DNA from: Sipunculus nudus
Taxonomy: Eukaryota; Annelida; Sipuncula; Golfingiida; Sipunculidae
Assembly (NCBI GenBank): GCA_026874595.1
Contig: CM049317.1
Span: forward strand, 59,678,618 to 59,742,617
Length of the DNA: 64,000 nt
Reading direction: 5' to 3'
Below the pieces are notes generated by a model that worked only from the letters and a program-made list of their open reading frames with translations, ran no database searches and was not told the DNA's origin. Both the position numbers and the translations under genes were made by a program. Every line of letters starts with the position of its first letter. Position 1 is the stretch's first letter. This document shows positions 25,440 to 38,389 of the stretch, piece by piece.

Positions 25440-27130
25440 ACTATTATTAAATCTCAGTCCGTAGGGAGGGGTATTATTATGGTTGATAAGTGTATTTCTG
25501 TATCCAAAGTATGAAAAAGGTAAGTGGCGGGTTGATCAAATCAGGCCACCGTGAGTGCTTAGGCACAAAACTAGGTCTAGTCCACAGATTTACACCAGAA
25601 ATCTACTTTAACCATGACTATATTTCCAAGACCGTACACTCCATAGCAGATGCTCCGTTATCGCCCATTTGTGTCCCTGTCTACTGATCCGCTGTGCATA
25701 GTCAGACCGCCGTACCTGCAGTTTGACCAAATTTCCTTTTTTGCCCAAATCGAAAGAGCTGTGTCTTTCCTTCAGTCTGGAAAAGTTTCTTTGCTCAACT
25801 TAAATACTTCCGTGAAATACTGGGAGATGTTGTTTTGCAGTACCATGTAAAGCCGCAGGCGTGGTGAAAGGGATATACGTCAGTTTGCCTTGGAAAATGA
25901 TATATACTGTACAGTCTCCAATTGTTGGATGACCAACTTCGCAAATTGAACTCAGGTTATTTTTTCTGCTTGAGTTATATCTAACTGTAAATATTGTTGA
26001 TACCTGCGACTGCATCCAGGGTATTGCCATCTTCCTGTGACGGAAACTTACTAGATGTTTCACAAAACAATATGGCAAACACATTACTATTTATCAGTTT
26101 TATCTATTGCCAATGAATGCAATGCCTCTACCAGTTTCATGTTAAAACAGAAGTTTATTAAGGCTAATATCAAAAGTGCTAATGATAAAGCCCAAGACCA
26201 AATTTAGTAGAGGAACAAAATTGCAATTTGTTCTTTACAAGATGAAAAGACATGCACTGTTTAGGTTCAGGAAGATCTGCTGTAGATCTCTAAAACATTA
26301 AATGTAATCTTGGCGAGTAATCAAAATAACAAGAAAATTCATTATTGTAATTGTCCGTCACATGACTTAGTAACGCATTCTAAACGATGGGTTTTTGCTT
26401 GTTTTTTTTTCACGTATTCAAACCTTTTACAGGAACCCATATGAGAATTACCGATTCGTCAATTGAACATTTATTATTTAAAATTGCAGCTTTCCTGTCT
26501 TTTAGTAATCATTCAATTAAATTTATAACCTTTATTATTCAGCTTGCTTGGTGTAATGAAATAAAACTGTGAAAATATGTTTCCACATACCGTTGCTCCA
26601 TCACTTCATAACTATGCAGACTAATAAAGGCAACTCTTGTACAGGTTGTAAGCCACATGAGTTGCATCAGTTTATAAACATGTATACCCATAATAAGGCA
26701 GTCTAAGCTCTATTGTTCATGCTATTTTGAACTACATGTATTCTGAAATAATGGAAATTCTATGTAGTTCAAATATGTTTGTAGTGTATGAAAGGTCAGA
26801 AAACAGATTATTATAGTAATATAAAGGAGCGAAAGTGTTGCATAATTATTGATGGACATTTACATGCCTTTAAACAATTGTTTTTTTCTTAAGATTGGTA
26901 AAGAGATTTCTTTCTTCGTTAAAGCGATGTCATAAAAGCTATTAAAATTTTTAATTTCAATTGAACTTACTGTCTGAATGTATAGAATGTACTCCCGATT
27001 TTTTTAATTTGATTAGGTATATTTTTGCACTGAAGTTTCTACATGTAAATATACATTATTTCATAGGATATAAGGTCTTGCCATTCATAGGTACATATAA
27101 TATATCTGATTGAAAATTAAAAACAGAGAT
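25440..27130. other. Intergenic, nothing firmly recognised
   Basis: Both strands contain open stretches of 60-95 codons (for example minus 26084-25800), but none has convincing splice borders or similarity to the genes here. I leave the region unannotated. Confidence 0.4.
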
Positions 27131-27159
27131 GAAGAAAAAAATCCTTTGTCCTATCACCA

Positions 27160-28420
27160 ACTGATTTAACCTATTTCTCCAATAGGTCAAGTCTACCGGA
27201 TTTCCTGAATGACAAAAACCAGACATCACGCGGGCTTACATTCACTTTGCATAATATAAGAGGAAGTAAAGTAAGTTGGGTAACTCAGCTCATTTAATGA
27301 AAATAGATAAGATCATGGATAGGTAACTATACCATAGGTTATAAACAATAAACAAATACCTTTGTTTGCAATCGCGGGTATGTATCACTAAAACTAATTC
27401 ACTCATTCATGTCTCCGGTCCATATATACAGATCAGAGGTGATGAGTGAGGTCACACATAAAAGAACAAACTGTTAGGTGTAGAGGTCAACGATGTTTCA
27501 TGTGTACACCAAAATGTGAACAAGAATCACGTGACAGCTGATAAACAATGAGAGACCACGCTCCCTTTCAGTCTACTGATAGCGTTACATGCCAAGAATT
27601 ATATTAATAGTATTTCAGAAAAGGGAGATGCAATACACCATACCGTGTTTACTGTTTTAAGACTCTGTGCTCCCACATGTTAGTGAAACACGGCCTTAGA
27701 GCACGGCCCTCCCAGTGACCATGTACAGGCCAAACCTTGGCTGATACGGTTCATTGGGACAAACGGCTGACGTAACGTACCCGATGGTGTGCATGGTTTA
27801 CTGTCATGGATCTGGTCTACAAAATTTGCAGGTGCATAAACGATACAGTATATGTTTCTGTGTCTCCCATGTCATGCATGCATGAAGCAAAATAAGTTAA
27901 CGATCGTGTTCCGTTACCCATGTGTGTCCAATAGGGGTTGAACGGTTAGCCTGTTCAGATTCAGATTGTATTATGTAAATTATGTAAACTAGTATTTGAT
28001 GTTACCTCAAGGCTTTGAGCACTTTTTTCACCTGTAATCGAACATTTATTGTTAGCATATGTATTCACAAATGAACCCCGATTATCCCCGATATTTTTTT
28101 TAAAACGATCATTCGATGTCATAAAGCAAAACAAATTTAAGGGACCGATTCATATAACTGACGCCATAAAGAGCAATTCCTACGATGAACAGGTTGTCAG
28201 GTATGTTCACATCCATGTATTTATAAACTGGGAGGCGCCAAAAGAAATTCCCGGAGATCGTCATCCAAAGATGTCCAACATTGACATCTGGTTCCAATGC
28301 AGACGAAACAGAGTTGGCAAAATATTACATTACAACTAGTTATCTTTCAATGTTCAATGCGCAATGATTTTTGTTGTATGATGACCAGAAAATACTGGAG
28401 AAAAACAGAAAAAGTCCCAA
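27160..28420. repeat. Duplicated flank, left copy
   Basis: The first 320 bp repeat the left end of the 21.5-kb and 38.4-kb blocks ('actgatttaacctatttctc', 'ataagaggaagtaaag'). From 27630 it aligns instead with 35690-36820: 'acacggccttagagcacggcc', 'cataaacgatacagtata', 'aaactagtatttgatgtt', 'acgaaacagagttggcaaaa'. The order of the two parts is reversed relative to 35.7-38.4 kb, so more than one rearrangement occurred. No conserved reading frame is seen between the copies. Confidence 0.65.
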
Positions 28421-29214
28421 AAGTCCAATGGGTAAAGATCATTAAATTTGATAATTTCAAAGTCCCAAAAATCCCCATAGGAAGAAAGTCATTTAATATG
28501 TTGATTTTAATTGGCCAGTTAACTATTAATTTTTATTTTACCTATCTGCATATTGTCTTATTCATTTTGATGAATTTTTTTTCATTTTATCCCCATGCGT
28601 AATCATACATTAGAAAGGTCTCATCATAGCAATCCATTGAATCTGACTGAGATGCTAATTTTGCAATAATAACTATTGTATGTATATTGAATTAGGTAGG
28701 GTTCAAAAATAACACTTGTCCACATACCCAAGCGGTTGAAAATATCCTGAGAATAACCTGTCCCGGTGTCTGAAAGTTGACAGCTTGACACAGTCAAAGG
28801 GAATATCACAGATAGCAATATACATAAAAATATAGGAGCAGGGGATATTTTATATCACGATATTCGACATCAGGAAATATTTATTCTTGAAATGGTGTTC
28901 ATCATTTCAATGCATTGCAATTTCATATGAGGACTTTGCTAATTCTCCCCTCAGCAAAACCGTTGTTGTTGTATTCACTTTAATAATTCGAATCAGAAAG
29001 TTATAATAACTTATATTAAAAGAGTAATATATGTATTTCATCCTCACTTATCACTTCCTGTTGCATAGACTCAATCAAATTAATGTTATGAGTATATTTA
29101 AGGCAACACAGCAGTTGTTCTATCTGTCATGTATTATGTTCAGTTACTGACTCAAGGCAAAGAGCAAATCTGGAAAATCATTCATCCACTTAGTCTGTAA
29201 TATAGTAAATAATT

Positions 29215-30440
29215 GAAGGATTTTAAGCTCAGCTGACTGAAAGTCATCTGAGCTACAGCGATCACTCTTTGTCGGGCGTCAGTCTGTCAGTCTGTCACTC
29301 TGTCACTCTGTCTGTCCGTCTGTCCGTCCGTTAAGCAACTGATTCTCACGCTGCCAGCTTTGACCGTTTATGGTATATTTAGACACCAGATGGCGGTTCG
29401 TTGTCCGCTAAAAAAAACGTGCGTATGATGTGACAAGCAGCCAACCAGATGCCAAAAAAACAAACACTCGACAGGTATCCTGGCTCCGTTCATAGCTGCA
29501 ATTCAAGCGCCGCTTGATGAGAGTTAACGGTCGATTTTTAATTGCCCCTCTGTATATTCGCATCGTCGACCGATTCGATTATGACATTATGTTTGTGTTA
29601 GCGTTGCCGTGTATCTGTTGTCTGCAGAACTGAAACCAGCCAGCGAGGTGTGCACGCAGCCTTTGTTGTTACGTTTCGTTTGAATTACAACTCACCGGCC
29701 GGGCATCCTATGTGCCCAAAGCCCTAAGCAAACCACGTCTGGTGCAATTCTCTTTGACCCTGTGGCCTGTTCAGACGGTTACGCGGGGCGATGAGCTGTC
29801 ACTCAAAACGAAATGAACATGATTGTCTCCGTGTGTCCCTCGCTTGGCCGTGTCTTCTAGCACAAGGTCTCATCTGATTGGACAAAAATACAGTGCTCCC
29901 CTCTGGTGTAGCAATTCAGGATACGAGGTCATAACAAACAGCGCTTACGATATAGGGAGTAGGCCTATAGGTAAAGCGCTGTGTAAAGAGCGTAGTTAAC
30001 CAGGTAAAAATCGTAACTGCTGGTTCTGGAACCTTCTAGTTTCATATCTAGGGAGGTCCACGAAACATCTCCTTGGAAACCTGAAATTAGTTCTCTGTTA
30101 CCCATGACCACTGAGCTATGAGGCTCCAAAATCCCCCCGCCCGCCCCCCAGAATAATGGAAAATTTGATACAAAAGCTCAAGTATCTGAACAACTATTGC
30201 ATTGATCATTGATCAACTATTGCATTGACCTTGGAAACCTGAAATAAGGTCTCTGATACTTAAAACCTCTGAGCTATGTGGCACCGAAATACCCCAGAAT
30301 AATGGAATATTTTAGACAAAAGCTCAGTTATCTGGACAACTTATGCATTAATTACCATGATTCTTTGCATGAATATTGATCATGGAATATTTAAACAGTT
30401 TCTGCAAAGAGGTGGCTGCTACCTATATTTTAGCTCAGCT
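29215..30440. mobile_element. GTCC/GTCTG-headed interspersed repeat
   Basis: Starts 'agctcagctgactgaaagtcatctgagc', then a CTGTCAGTCTGTCACTCTG run and GTCCGTCTGTCCGTCCG. Later parts hold 'ccttggaaacctgaaat' twice and 'aataatggaa(a/t)atttt' twice (near 30070-30170 and 30227-30310), an internal duplication. The family is the same as 56440-57330. No frame survives. Confidence 0.5.
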
Positions 30441-30449
30441 GAAAAAGTC

Positions 30450-31763
30450 ATATGACATGTCTTCTTTTCTGATTTAATTTTCATAGCATGTAAACATACA
30501 TATTTAATTTGTTTAAATCTGAAATTTGAAAATAAAGGTTTGAAAATTAGGCTTGTTATTTAATTTTTTCTTGAGGCTCTATTGTAGTCACTAGCTTTGC
30601 TCGTCACTGGAAGTCTGCTTTGCCAGGGTTCCTGATATGTTACAGTCACCGGGGCAGATCGATCTCCTGCTGTGACAGGTGTACAGTTATTCTAATATCC
30701 TTCCCCCAACCCCCATAAAAAATTGTTTTACAGTATTTCCTTCCATTTCAATATACAAAACTCTCCTTGAAATATAATTCAAGGAGTAATCCAGAAGATG
30801 CCAATGTTGTGTAAACGTACCATTTTTAAAGAAATTAATTTTCTTTTAAATGATATTAAAAACTTAATATATAATTAAACCCATCAGTATGCATAAATTC
30901 ATAAATTATGGATGAATAATGGCACAATTCGAAATTGTAAAATCTTAACCAATTATTATTTATAGATATTTATTGTTTTGCAAATTTAAAAGATATATTT
31001 TTGTGGTAAAAATTAATATACATGATGTATGCATGATGTTGTGTTATCTGATTGAGTTTTATGAAGATGCAATTTAGAATTATGAATCAACTTTATATTC
31101 AGATATATATATTATATATATATATATCTAATTCAAATATTTGTTCATTAATTTCCTGCCTCTACAGAACTGGAGATCAGGCTTTGTTTGCCCAGTATTT
31201 ATATGCAGAAGTATTAATCCCACCAATCCCCCCACCCCCACTCCGCCATTGATTCCTTTGCACCCAGGGACATTAGTTTTTATTGTAAATATGTATTTTT
31301 TTAATTTAAAAATTAGAAAAAACTAAGATCTGATTGAAACATGTTCTTTCCTCAGTAGAATGGAACATAAAGTTGTAAGTTCGGTCTGTCCGTCAACTCT
31401 CCGTTATCATTAAATACAATTAATTATGAAATCTGTCCTATAAGCACTGTTGAAATAACTTTCATATGTTGTATGTGTATGAATTTAAGCGATTAATGTC
31501 TGAAATTTGAAAGCAACTTATCTATTCAGTTGAGTAATATTGCAGATGTTAAACTTTAATCCCATCATTCCAACCATCCCCCTCCCCCCTTCCCCCAACA
31601 CACACACCAGAAAGTCCTTTCATCTGTGGACCGGGGACATTAGTTATATTTAAACTGTATACACTTTATAAAATAAAAAAATTGCATATATTTAATAATA
31701 TATATAAAGTATAAAAAAAGGTCCAATTGAACTAACGTGCATAATACTGAACTGTCAACAATT

Positions 31764-31765
<2 letters not shown>
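30450..31765. other. AT-rich intergenic DNA
   Basis: Two diverged copies of a 'cccatc(a/c)(a/t)t..ccccc..cac' stretch occur near 31215-31275 and 31560-31635, each followed by 'gggacattagtt'. Otherwise nothing is recognisable. Confidence 0.4.
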
Positions 31766-31818
<53 letters not shown>

Positions 31819-32136
31819 TTTACAGCAAGACGTGAAATTGGGTTAAAGCCGAATAATGAACTAAGTTCTTTACACATGTACGGTATAATAAGACAGCAAC
31901 AATCCTTGACCTTCTCAATCATTCCAAGAATTAATGAAAAGCAGAATTAATAACGGAAAACGACATAAGTAGTGGGGTTGGGTATAGGTTTAATTAATCA
32001 CAGTAAAGGCTGACATCTGTTTCATGGTCTACTAATTTATTGGAAATGTGCGGCATGCCATGATCAGTGTATTTGATTAAAAGATATATTATATAACGGA
32101 AAGAATGTACTTTTTCACTCCCCGTCTTTGTTTTTC

Positions 32137-32172
<36 letters not shown>

Positions 32173-32847
32173 GCACATAATCTTATTCGTCATCTGTGGG
32201 GTGAATACATATATCCTGACCTACAAATAAACATTGGATCGAAAAGAAATTTATCAGTTCAGATATTATTAAAAGTTTTTATTACGGAATGAGGGACTCT
32301 AGGTAATTTTCAAATGCCTTATCAGTTTATAATTTTTAGCTAGGGCAATTGACCTATCCATGAACTCTATGTGACCTTAATCGCATATTCTTTGAATGAA
32401 TAGTCATAAGCATTGGACTAACAAATAACCGGTCAGGTGACAGTAACCGTTGTAAAGCGTCAATCATCTTACAAAAATAAAATTTGCATAATTTGACAGA
32501 GCTCTGCCATGCAGAACACGTGTAGTCTGTACCAGTGCCCAGGTCGGCATGTTTTCAGGATATTTTTTATACAAAGGAGACATTAATAAAAGTTCAAGAT
32601 ATATTCAACAATGGAGAATAGCGATCCCAGTTAATGACGTCAATCTATGCGACCTCATGCGTTATCGGCCTTAGTTGCGTCATTATTGTCTAATAAGCAG
32701 CTGTTGCAACCATAGACATGGAAGACTTTCTTTGTAGGAGCGTTTTAGGGGGGCTCATTATATTAACTAGGTTAAACGGGCGGAGAATATGGGCTGTGTT
32801 GAATATTTCAATTGCCCTTTGTCTTTCTTCCTTTGACAGGACGGTAG
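31766..32847 (+). repeat. Long inverted repeat, left arm
   Basis: Its reverse complement reads through 34013-35074 with only scattered differences. The outer border is a (TC)n run of about 23 units; a second (TC)n run sits at 32139-32169. Inner border: TTTGACAGGACGGTAG. No protein-coding frame is convincing; the open frame across the inner (TC)n is only low-complexity repeat plus read-through. Confidence 0.9.
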
Positions 32848-34012
32848 CAGGGCCAAGATCATAACCGCCACAACCTGTTTAGACTAGTGATTATTGGATT
32901 CAATTTTCACGTTTGTGAGAACTGTCACATAAAGAGACATCTGTCGAATGTGGTGTCAGAAGGTTAGATGTCAATGTCGCATGTGATGCCGCCTGTTACG
33001 CGGTAATATCATTCTAGTCAGGTGAACGTCATGACCCGTGGGTTACTTGCGTTCAAATTTGGATCTTTATTATAAAATCTTTTTTCTCAGGAATTTTGTA
33101 GATCCATGTTTCATGGAATATCTTTCATGTATATGAGACTGCCTCTGCAGTAATTACTGTGTACGGCCGACAGAACCCCTGTTTAGCTGTCTAATATATA
33201 TTTAAAGTGAAAAGTTATGGGAAATATTACAAGAGACCTTTTGGGTACCTCATGGCAACTTAATTGCAGTGAAAATATATGTCCTTTAATGCCAGGTTAG
33301 AACACAAAATGACTAAGAAGGAATGAGAACTGATCATAGACCTGAGGTTCTCCGGCTGTTATGTCGTTATACTTTCCAAAGGTTCATTGGCAGATACCGG
33401 GGTTTTGTTGAATTAATGTGTTGTGCACGGAAGATATATAAGATACACTTTTGAATCGGGATACTAAATATTTCATATTTTGCTTTATTGGAATGCAATC
33501 TCGATAATGTCTGGTTCTGTCTGTGTGTCAGAAGATCAGACCAAAAGATTGTACATCTTTCAAATATTTATTAAAACTGTCATAAAAATGAAAGCAGATG
33601 AACTTAGAGCTGTTTTAGAATGTCCTTGGGGTCATTCTTATTAGGCTGCAAACGAATCTCCTGTACACACATAAGTATACTGTTATTTAACTATTTACTT
33701 TACGTCTCACTGCAAAAAGAAAAATCGCAACAAAAATAGAGCACATCTATTAATGAATATCTGAACATACAAATATAACATGTGTTGTTATATATACTTC
33801 AACAAACCAAAAGACGTCGGGTATGTCTGAGTGGTGAAATTTACTTTTTGCGTACAGATACCCGGATCAATAATTAACACACTATAAGCGGCAAATTTTA
33901 GGCATTTACTATTGGACTGAGCTTACATTCCTTTAAGCATTATAATAGGCGAACTTAAGCATTATAATAGGCGAATTTAAGCATTATAATAGGCGAATTC
34001 CACTTAATTAAG
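32848..34012. other. Spacer of the long inverted repeat
   Basis: About 1165 bp of single-copy AT-rich DNA between the two arms. It carries a 22-bp triplet repeat at its right end (33935-34000) and no recognisable gene or transposase. Confidence 0.7.
33935..34000. repeat. 22-bp tandem repeat, three units
   Basis: AAGCATTATAATAGGCGAA followed by (C/T)TT, three times, ending 12 bp before the right arm of the long inverted repeat. Confidence 0.9.
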
Positions 34013-34684
34013 CTACCGTCCTGTCAAAGGAAGAAAGAAAAAGGGCAATTGAAATATTCAACAAAGCCCATATTCTCCGCCCGTTTAACCTAGTTATAAT
34101 AATGAGCCCCCCTAAAACGCTCCTACAAAGAAGGTCTTCCATGTCTATGGTTGCAACAGCTGCTTATTAGACAATAATGACGCAACTAAGGCCGATAACG
34201 CATGAGGTCGCATAGATTGACGTCATTAACTGGGATCGCTATTCTCCATTGTTGAATATATCTTGAACTTTTATTAATGTCTCCTTTGTATAAAAAATAT
34301 CCTGAAAACATGCCGACCTGGGCACTGGTACAGACTACACGTGTTCTGCATGGCAGAGCTCTGTCAAATTATGCAAATTTTATTTTTGTAAGATGATTGA
34401 CGCTTTACAACGGTTACTGTCACCTGACCGGTTATTTGTTAGTCCAATGCTTATGACTATTCATTCAAAGAATATGCTATTAAGGTCACATAGAGTTCAT
34501 GGATAGGTCAATTGCCCTAGCTAAAAATTATAAACTGATAAGGCATTTGAAAATTACCTAGAGTCCCTCATTCCGTAATAAAAACTTTTAATAATATCTG
34601 AACTGATAAATTTCTTTTCGATCCAATGTTTATTTGTAGGTCAGGATATATGTATTCACCCCACAGATGACTAATAAGATTATG

Positions 34685-34732
<48 letters not shown>

Positions 34733-35074
34733 AAACAAAGACGGGGAGTGAAAAAGTACATTCTTTCCGTTATATAATATATCTTTTAATCAAATACACT
34801 GATCATGGCATGCCGCACATTTCCAATAAATTAGTAGACCATGAAACAGATGTCAGCCTTTACTGTGATTAATTAAACCTATACCCAACCCCACTACTTA
34901 TGTCGTTTTCCGTTATTAATTCTGCTTTTCATTAATTCTTGGAATGATTGAGAAGGGCAAGGATTGGTGCTGTCTTATTATACCGTACATGTGTAAAGAA
35001 CTCAGTTCTTTTTTTCGGCCTTTAACCCACTTTCACGTCTTGTTGTAAATAATCGAAGAGAGAGAGAGAGAGAA
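34013..35074 (-). repeat. Long inverted repeat, right arm
   Basis: Mirror of 31766-32847. The two microsatellites inside differ in length between the arms: inner (GA)n about 21 units here against about 15 on the left, and outer (GA)n about 8 here against about 23. Unique sequence between them is nearly unchanged, which indicates a recent duplication with slippage since. Confidence 0.9.
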
Positions 35075-35270
35075 GAAAGAGATGGAAACGGTATACACAG
35101 AAAAGTATATATAATATATGCCTCACTCCATATAATGCCATAAGTTATCCCTGCTGCATGCAAACTCTCCGTGCCGATACATTTTGTGGGTCAGACTATG
35201 ACGTCACTATCATGACGTCACTTTGCTTGTTCCTGGAAAAGTAGGCAAATGCACAGAGGAAATAGGGAAT

Positions 35271-35345
35271 CTGGCGTAGCCAATTGTTTAAGGCCACCGA
35301 CCGGAAATCTGAAGATCGTGGGTTCGATTCCCACCGTCAGTGAAC
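35271..35345 (+). mobile_element. tRNA-derived SINE head
   Basis: GCGTAGCCAATTGTTTAAGGC (A-box-like) and GGTTCGATTCC (35321-35331, a perfect B box) with a tRNA-like arm sequence GTGGGTTCGATTCCCACCG around it. The acceptor stem does not pair, so this is a SINE or tRNA relic rather than a working tRNA gene. Confidence 0.65.
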
Positions 35346-35414
35346 CGCCACCTCTGTGTATCCCATTTCCATCTTCATACAATCAACTAGCATGGCTATT
35401 CATACATCTCTATA

Positions 35415-35475
35415 TAATATATATATATATATAATATGAGAGGGTACTATATAATATATAATATATTAATATATA
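35415..35475. repeat. TA-rich microsatellite
   Basis: TA runs broken by 'atgagagggtac'. It follows the SINE head and may be its tail region. Confidence 0.8.
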
Positions 35476-35689
35476 TGTATAACGAGCCTGTGAGGCCTCG
35501 TTGACGCTGAAGAGGACAACAGATATTCTACTGGATTCGGCTAGCCTATCTTAACTTTACTTGGTCCCACGTATATTGGTAAATAACACCACAAAGTCCA
35601 AATATTCCATTAGGACTCTAGGCCATTCATGTAAGTATCAAATGCAATCAACCTGTAGGTATGGATGTCATTCAAAAAGCGTGAAAGGC

Positions 35690-36830
35690 AGATTCAATGC
35701 ACCATGCCCTGTTTATTGGTTTGAGACTGGTTTCTCAAAGTATATTTATCTGTGTCTGTCAGTTCTGTCAAGAAGCCGAAGTTCATGTCCTTTCAAATAT
35801 AATTTTTATTATTTTCTGATGAACGTTACTGTGTCTGGGTGGTAGCACACGATTCCTCTCAAAGCAAATCGTCCGGGGACCTACTTGATTGAGTATAGTT
35901 ATCTGTGACTATCAGTTCTGTCAAGAAGCCGGAGTTCATGTCCTTTCAAATATAATTTTTATTATATTCTGATGAACATAACTGTCTCTGGGTGGTAGCG
36001 AACGATTCTTCTCGTATGCTGGGCAGTACCTCTCATATGTCAGTGATACACGGCCTTAGAGCACGGCCTTCTCATTGATCATGTACTGGTCTTACCTTCG
36101 CTAAGTTCGCTTGTGAGAAACGGCTGACGTTACGTACCATGTGGTGCGCATGGTTTACGCTCGTGTATTTAACAAGCAAAACCTGCAGGAACATAAACGA
36201 TACAGTATACGTTTCTGTGTCTGCCATGTCATGCGTGAAGGCGAATATTAAGTTTACGTTCGCAGTGTGTTACCAATGTCTCCCATTAGGGGTTGGTATC
36301 AGTTAGCCTATTTAGGTTCAAACCGTGCTGCAATATACTTAAAGCGATACCCAATGCACATTGACGACACGCTCCATTCATCTATGTGTATTATTTCCTA
36401 GTGAAATCCTCTGTGGGCTCAATCAAAGTGGCATCTTTCTCCTTCTTGCTAGCCAAACCCTCGTAAACTAGTATTTGATGTTTGACCTAGGCTTTAAGTG
36501 TATTTTCACCTGGTGTCGAACATTCAGTCCAACATATTTGTTTACAAATGGACCCCGATAAATCATCCCTGATAAAGTTGTTGTACCAACCATTCGATGT
36601 CGTAAACCAAAAAAAACTTAAAGGGACCCATTTAAATATCTGACGTCATAAAGTGCCGTTCCCAAGGTGTACAGGTTGTCAGTTTTGTTTACATCTAGGT
36701 GTTTATACCATTGAAGGCACCAAAAGAAATACCAGCAGGTCGTAATCCAAAGATGACATCTGGTTGCAATACAGACGAAACAGAGTTGGCAAAATATCAC
36801 TTTGCTTCATGTGCTCTCATCACCAGCAAC
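35690..36830. repeat. Duplicated flank, right copy
   Basis: Homologous to 27630-28420. It also contains its own tandem duplication of about 153 bp: the block from 35761, containing 'agttctgtcaagaagcc', recurs from 35914. The left copy lacks this second unit. Confidence 0.65.
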
Positions 36831-37331
36831 TAGTGACATTCAAAGTGCAATCAGGCCCCATTGCTAACATGGTTTTTCAGTATGTCATCATGGCTCCAGT
36901 CCCAGGGTACTAATAACCTGTAGATAAAAAGCTCATACATCAGTTACAGAGGCATTATAAAAAAAATTTCATATATATTACAGAAATTCTGTGAATAAGG
37001 AATACAGGTGAATGTTGGCTTGATGACCAATATAAAGCGGTTTGCAGATACCAGATCATCATGAATCAGTATAAGGATTATTTAAACCATTTATTGATTG
37101 ATTTAAAACATTTAAGATTTAGATATGCTGACTGAAGGTAATCTGACCTATTTTCATGGACCTTTGTCCGTCATCTGTCCCGTTATACATAGAAAGATTT
37201 TAATATAAGTATTTTGATGCAAACGGTTGTGTCGAATAAACGCGAATTACTGTGGTTGCCTTTTTTCGAAAGGGTTTCAAATTCGCGATATTCGTGTTTA
37301 TAGATAAATAATGGCAGGCCTCTCTGCGATC

Positions 37332-37370
37332 GGGGGGTCGCAGGAAGAGTGTTCCTTCCTGCGACCCCCC
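37332..37370. repeat. Perfect 15-bp hairpin
   Basis: GGGGGGTCGCAGGAA (37332-37346) pairs exactly with TTCCTGCGACCCCCC (37356-37370) around a 9-nt loop. It is the most stable short stem I see in the window, in otherwise AT-rich DNA. There is no T tract or coding context to make it a terminator. The rest of 36830-38390 is unremarkable. Confidence 0.85.
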
Positions 37371-38331
37371 TCAAGTGACTTGATATGTTTGAGCGCTCAT
37401 GTACTGGATCGCAGGAATCCGCGGTAGCTTCGTGCGACCGATGTAGGCACAGCGTGCAGTGGCACACGTTCACATGAGTCAACTACTCATGTACTGTGTG
37501 ACAGATTTAAAGAAAATATTAACCAAATTCGCGTCGTGGGTCGTACACAGTCTAAATATAATAAAATAACTATCCAAGTTGTCATCAAAGACGCCTTTAG
37601 CCCCTGGTGCATGATGTTGATTGGCACGACTAAACAGTGTCGGTGTGTAATTAACGGCAGTAGCTTAAAACACACGGTTAACAAACCCGTAAGAGCAAAC
37701 ATGGTACCAGCCTTTCAGTTAGTTAATTAACAAGGTTTCAGAATTTATATATAAGAAAAACAACCAAATATCCAAGCAGGTTATTTCCGGGAAATCGCTA
37801 TGTTATGTTAACCGGATGATATGGGGGGGTTGACATGGAGCACGCCGAAAAATAATCATAGATCTTGTATGGTTCCCGTAAATCAAAGACTGCCATAATA
37901 AATGATACCAAATCTTTCAAATTATCTGCCAATAATAAACAAGAATTTCCACTTGTTCAGTTTGCCTTTAGTCTTCGTCCTTTTCTCACGATTTGTGTAC
38001 AGATTATCCAATATCAATAATTCATACTTTTAATCAAAAATTTACTTTTATTGGATCTGTGTAGGTTACACCATGGGCAAGCGCGAAAGATAAACCCTGC
38101 TAATACAATGATAAAGTAGAAATCGAGAAAAATGAACCCTGCTGAAACAATGATAAAGTGGAAATCGTTACCATTGGAAATCAATGCCACTTTTTATGAT
38201 TTCCTTGTGTTTCCACAAAACCGACAATTTGATTTCTCAGAACTTCATATTATAATTAAAGCAGCGGGTGATGCATCTCAAATGTTATTTATTGGTTAGT
38301 ACAGTACACAGAGGGTCAGTATTATTAAATT

Positions 38332-38355
38332 TTTTTCTCGAGATCTCGAGAAAAA
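38332..38355. repeat. 24-bp perfect palindrome
   Basis: TTTTTCTCGAGA followed by its exact reverse complement, with no spacer. It holds nested XhoI and BglII-type palindromes. No function is evident. Confidence 0.85.
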
Positions 38356-38389
38356 TAAAACAAAATTCCTGTGTCATGAATCAGCCACT

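Larger units (their letters stand above)
21480..25440 (+). repeat. Segmental duplication block, left copy
   Basis: Aligns in order with 38390-41745. Anchors: 'ataagaggaagtaaag..ggttgg' (21565 and 38510), 'cggtagcagtggcattggaat' (23469 and 39503), 'tgataaccaa', 'aataatcgtttcaa', 'agccacaaaatgttatacac' (24665 and 40954), and the third CTLD exon. A third, short piece of its left end is at 27160-27480. Divergence is high enough (many indels) for an old duplication. Much of 21900-23760 is strikingly purine-rich on the plus strand. Insertions unique to this copy include about 23030-23400. Confidence 0.75.

Noticed and set aside
28049-28339. 96-codon frame in the duplicated flank
   Set aside because: The homologous stretch at 36540-36800 is broken by stops and indels, so it is not under coding constraint.
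33935-34000. CRISPR-like or other spaced array
   Set aside because: The three units are directly adjacent with no spacers, and the DNA is animal nuclear.
34684-34872. Arg-Glu repeat frame on both arms of the inverted repeat
   Set aside because: It is a (GA)n run read as RERERE plus read-through; the same frame on both arms only reflects their identity.
35271-35345. Functional tRNA gene
   Set aside because: The A and B boxes are good but the acceptor and anticodon stems do not pair; better read as a SINE head.
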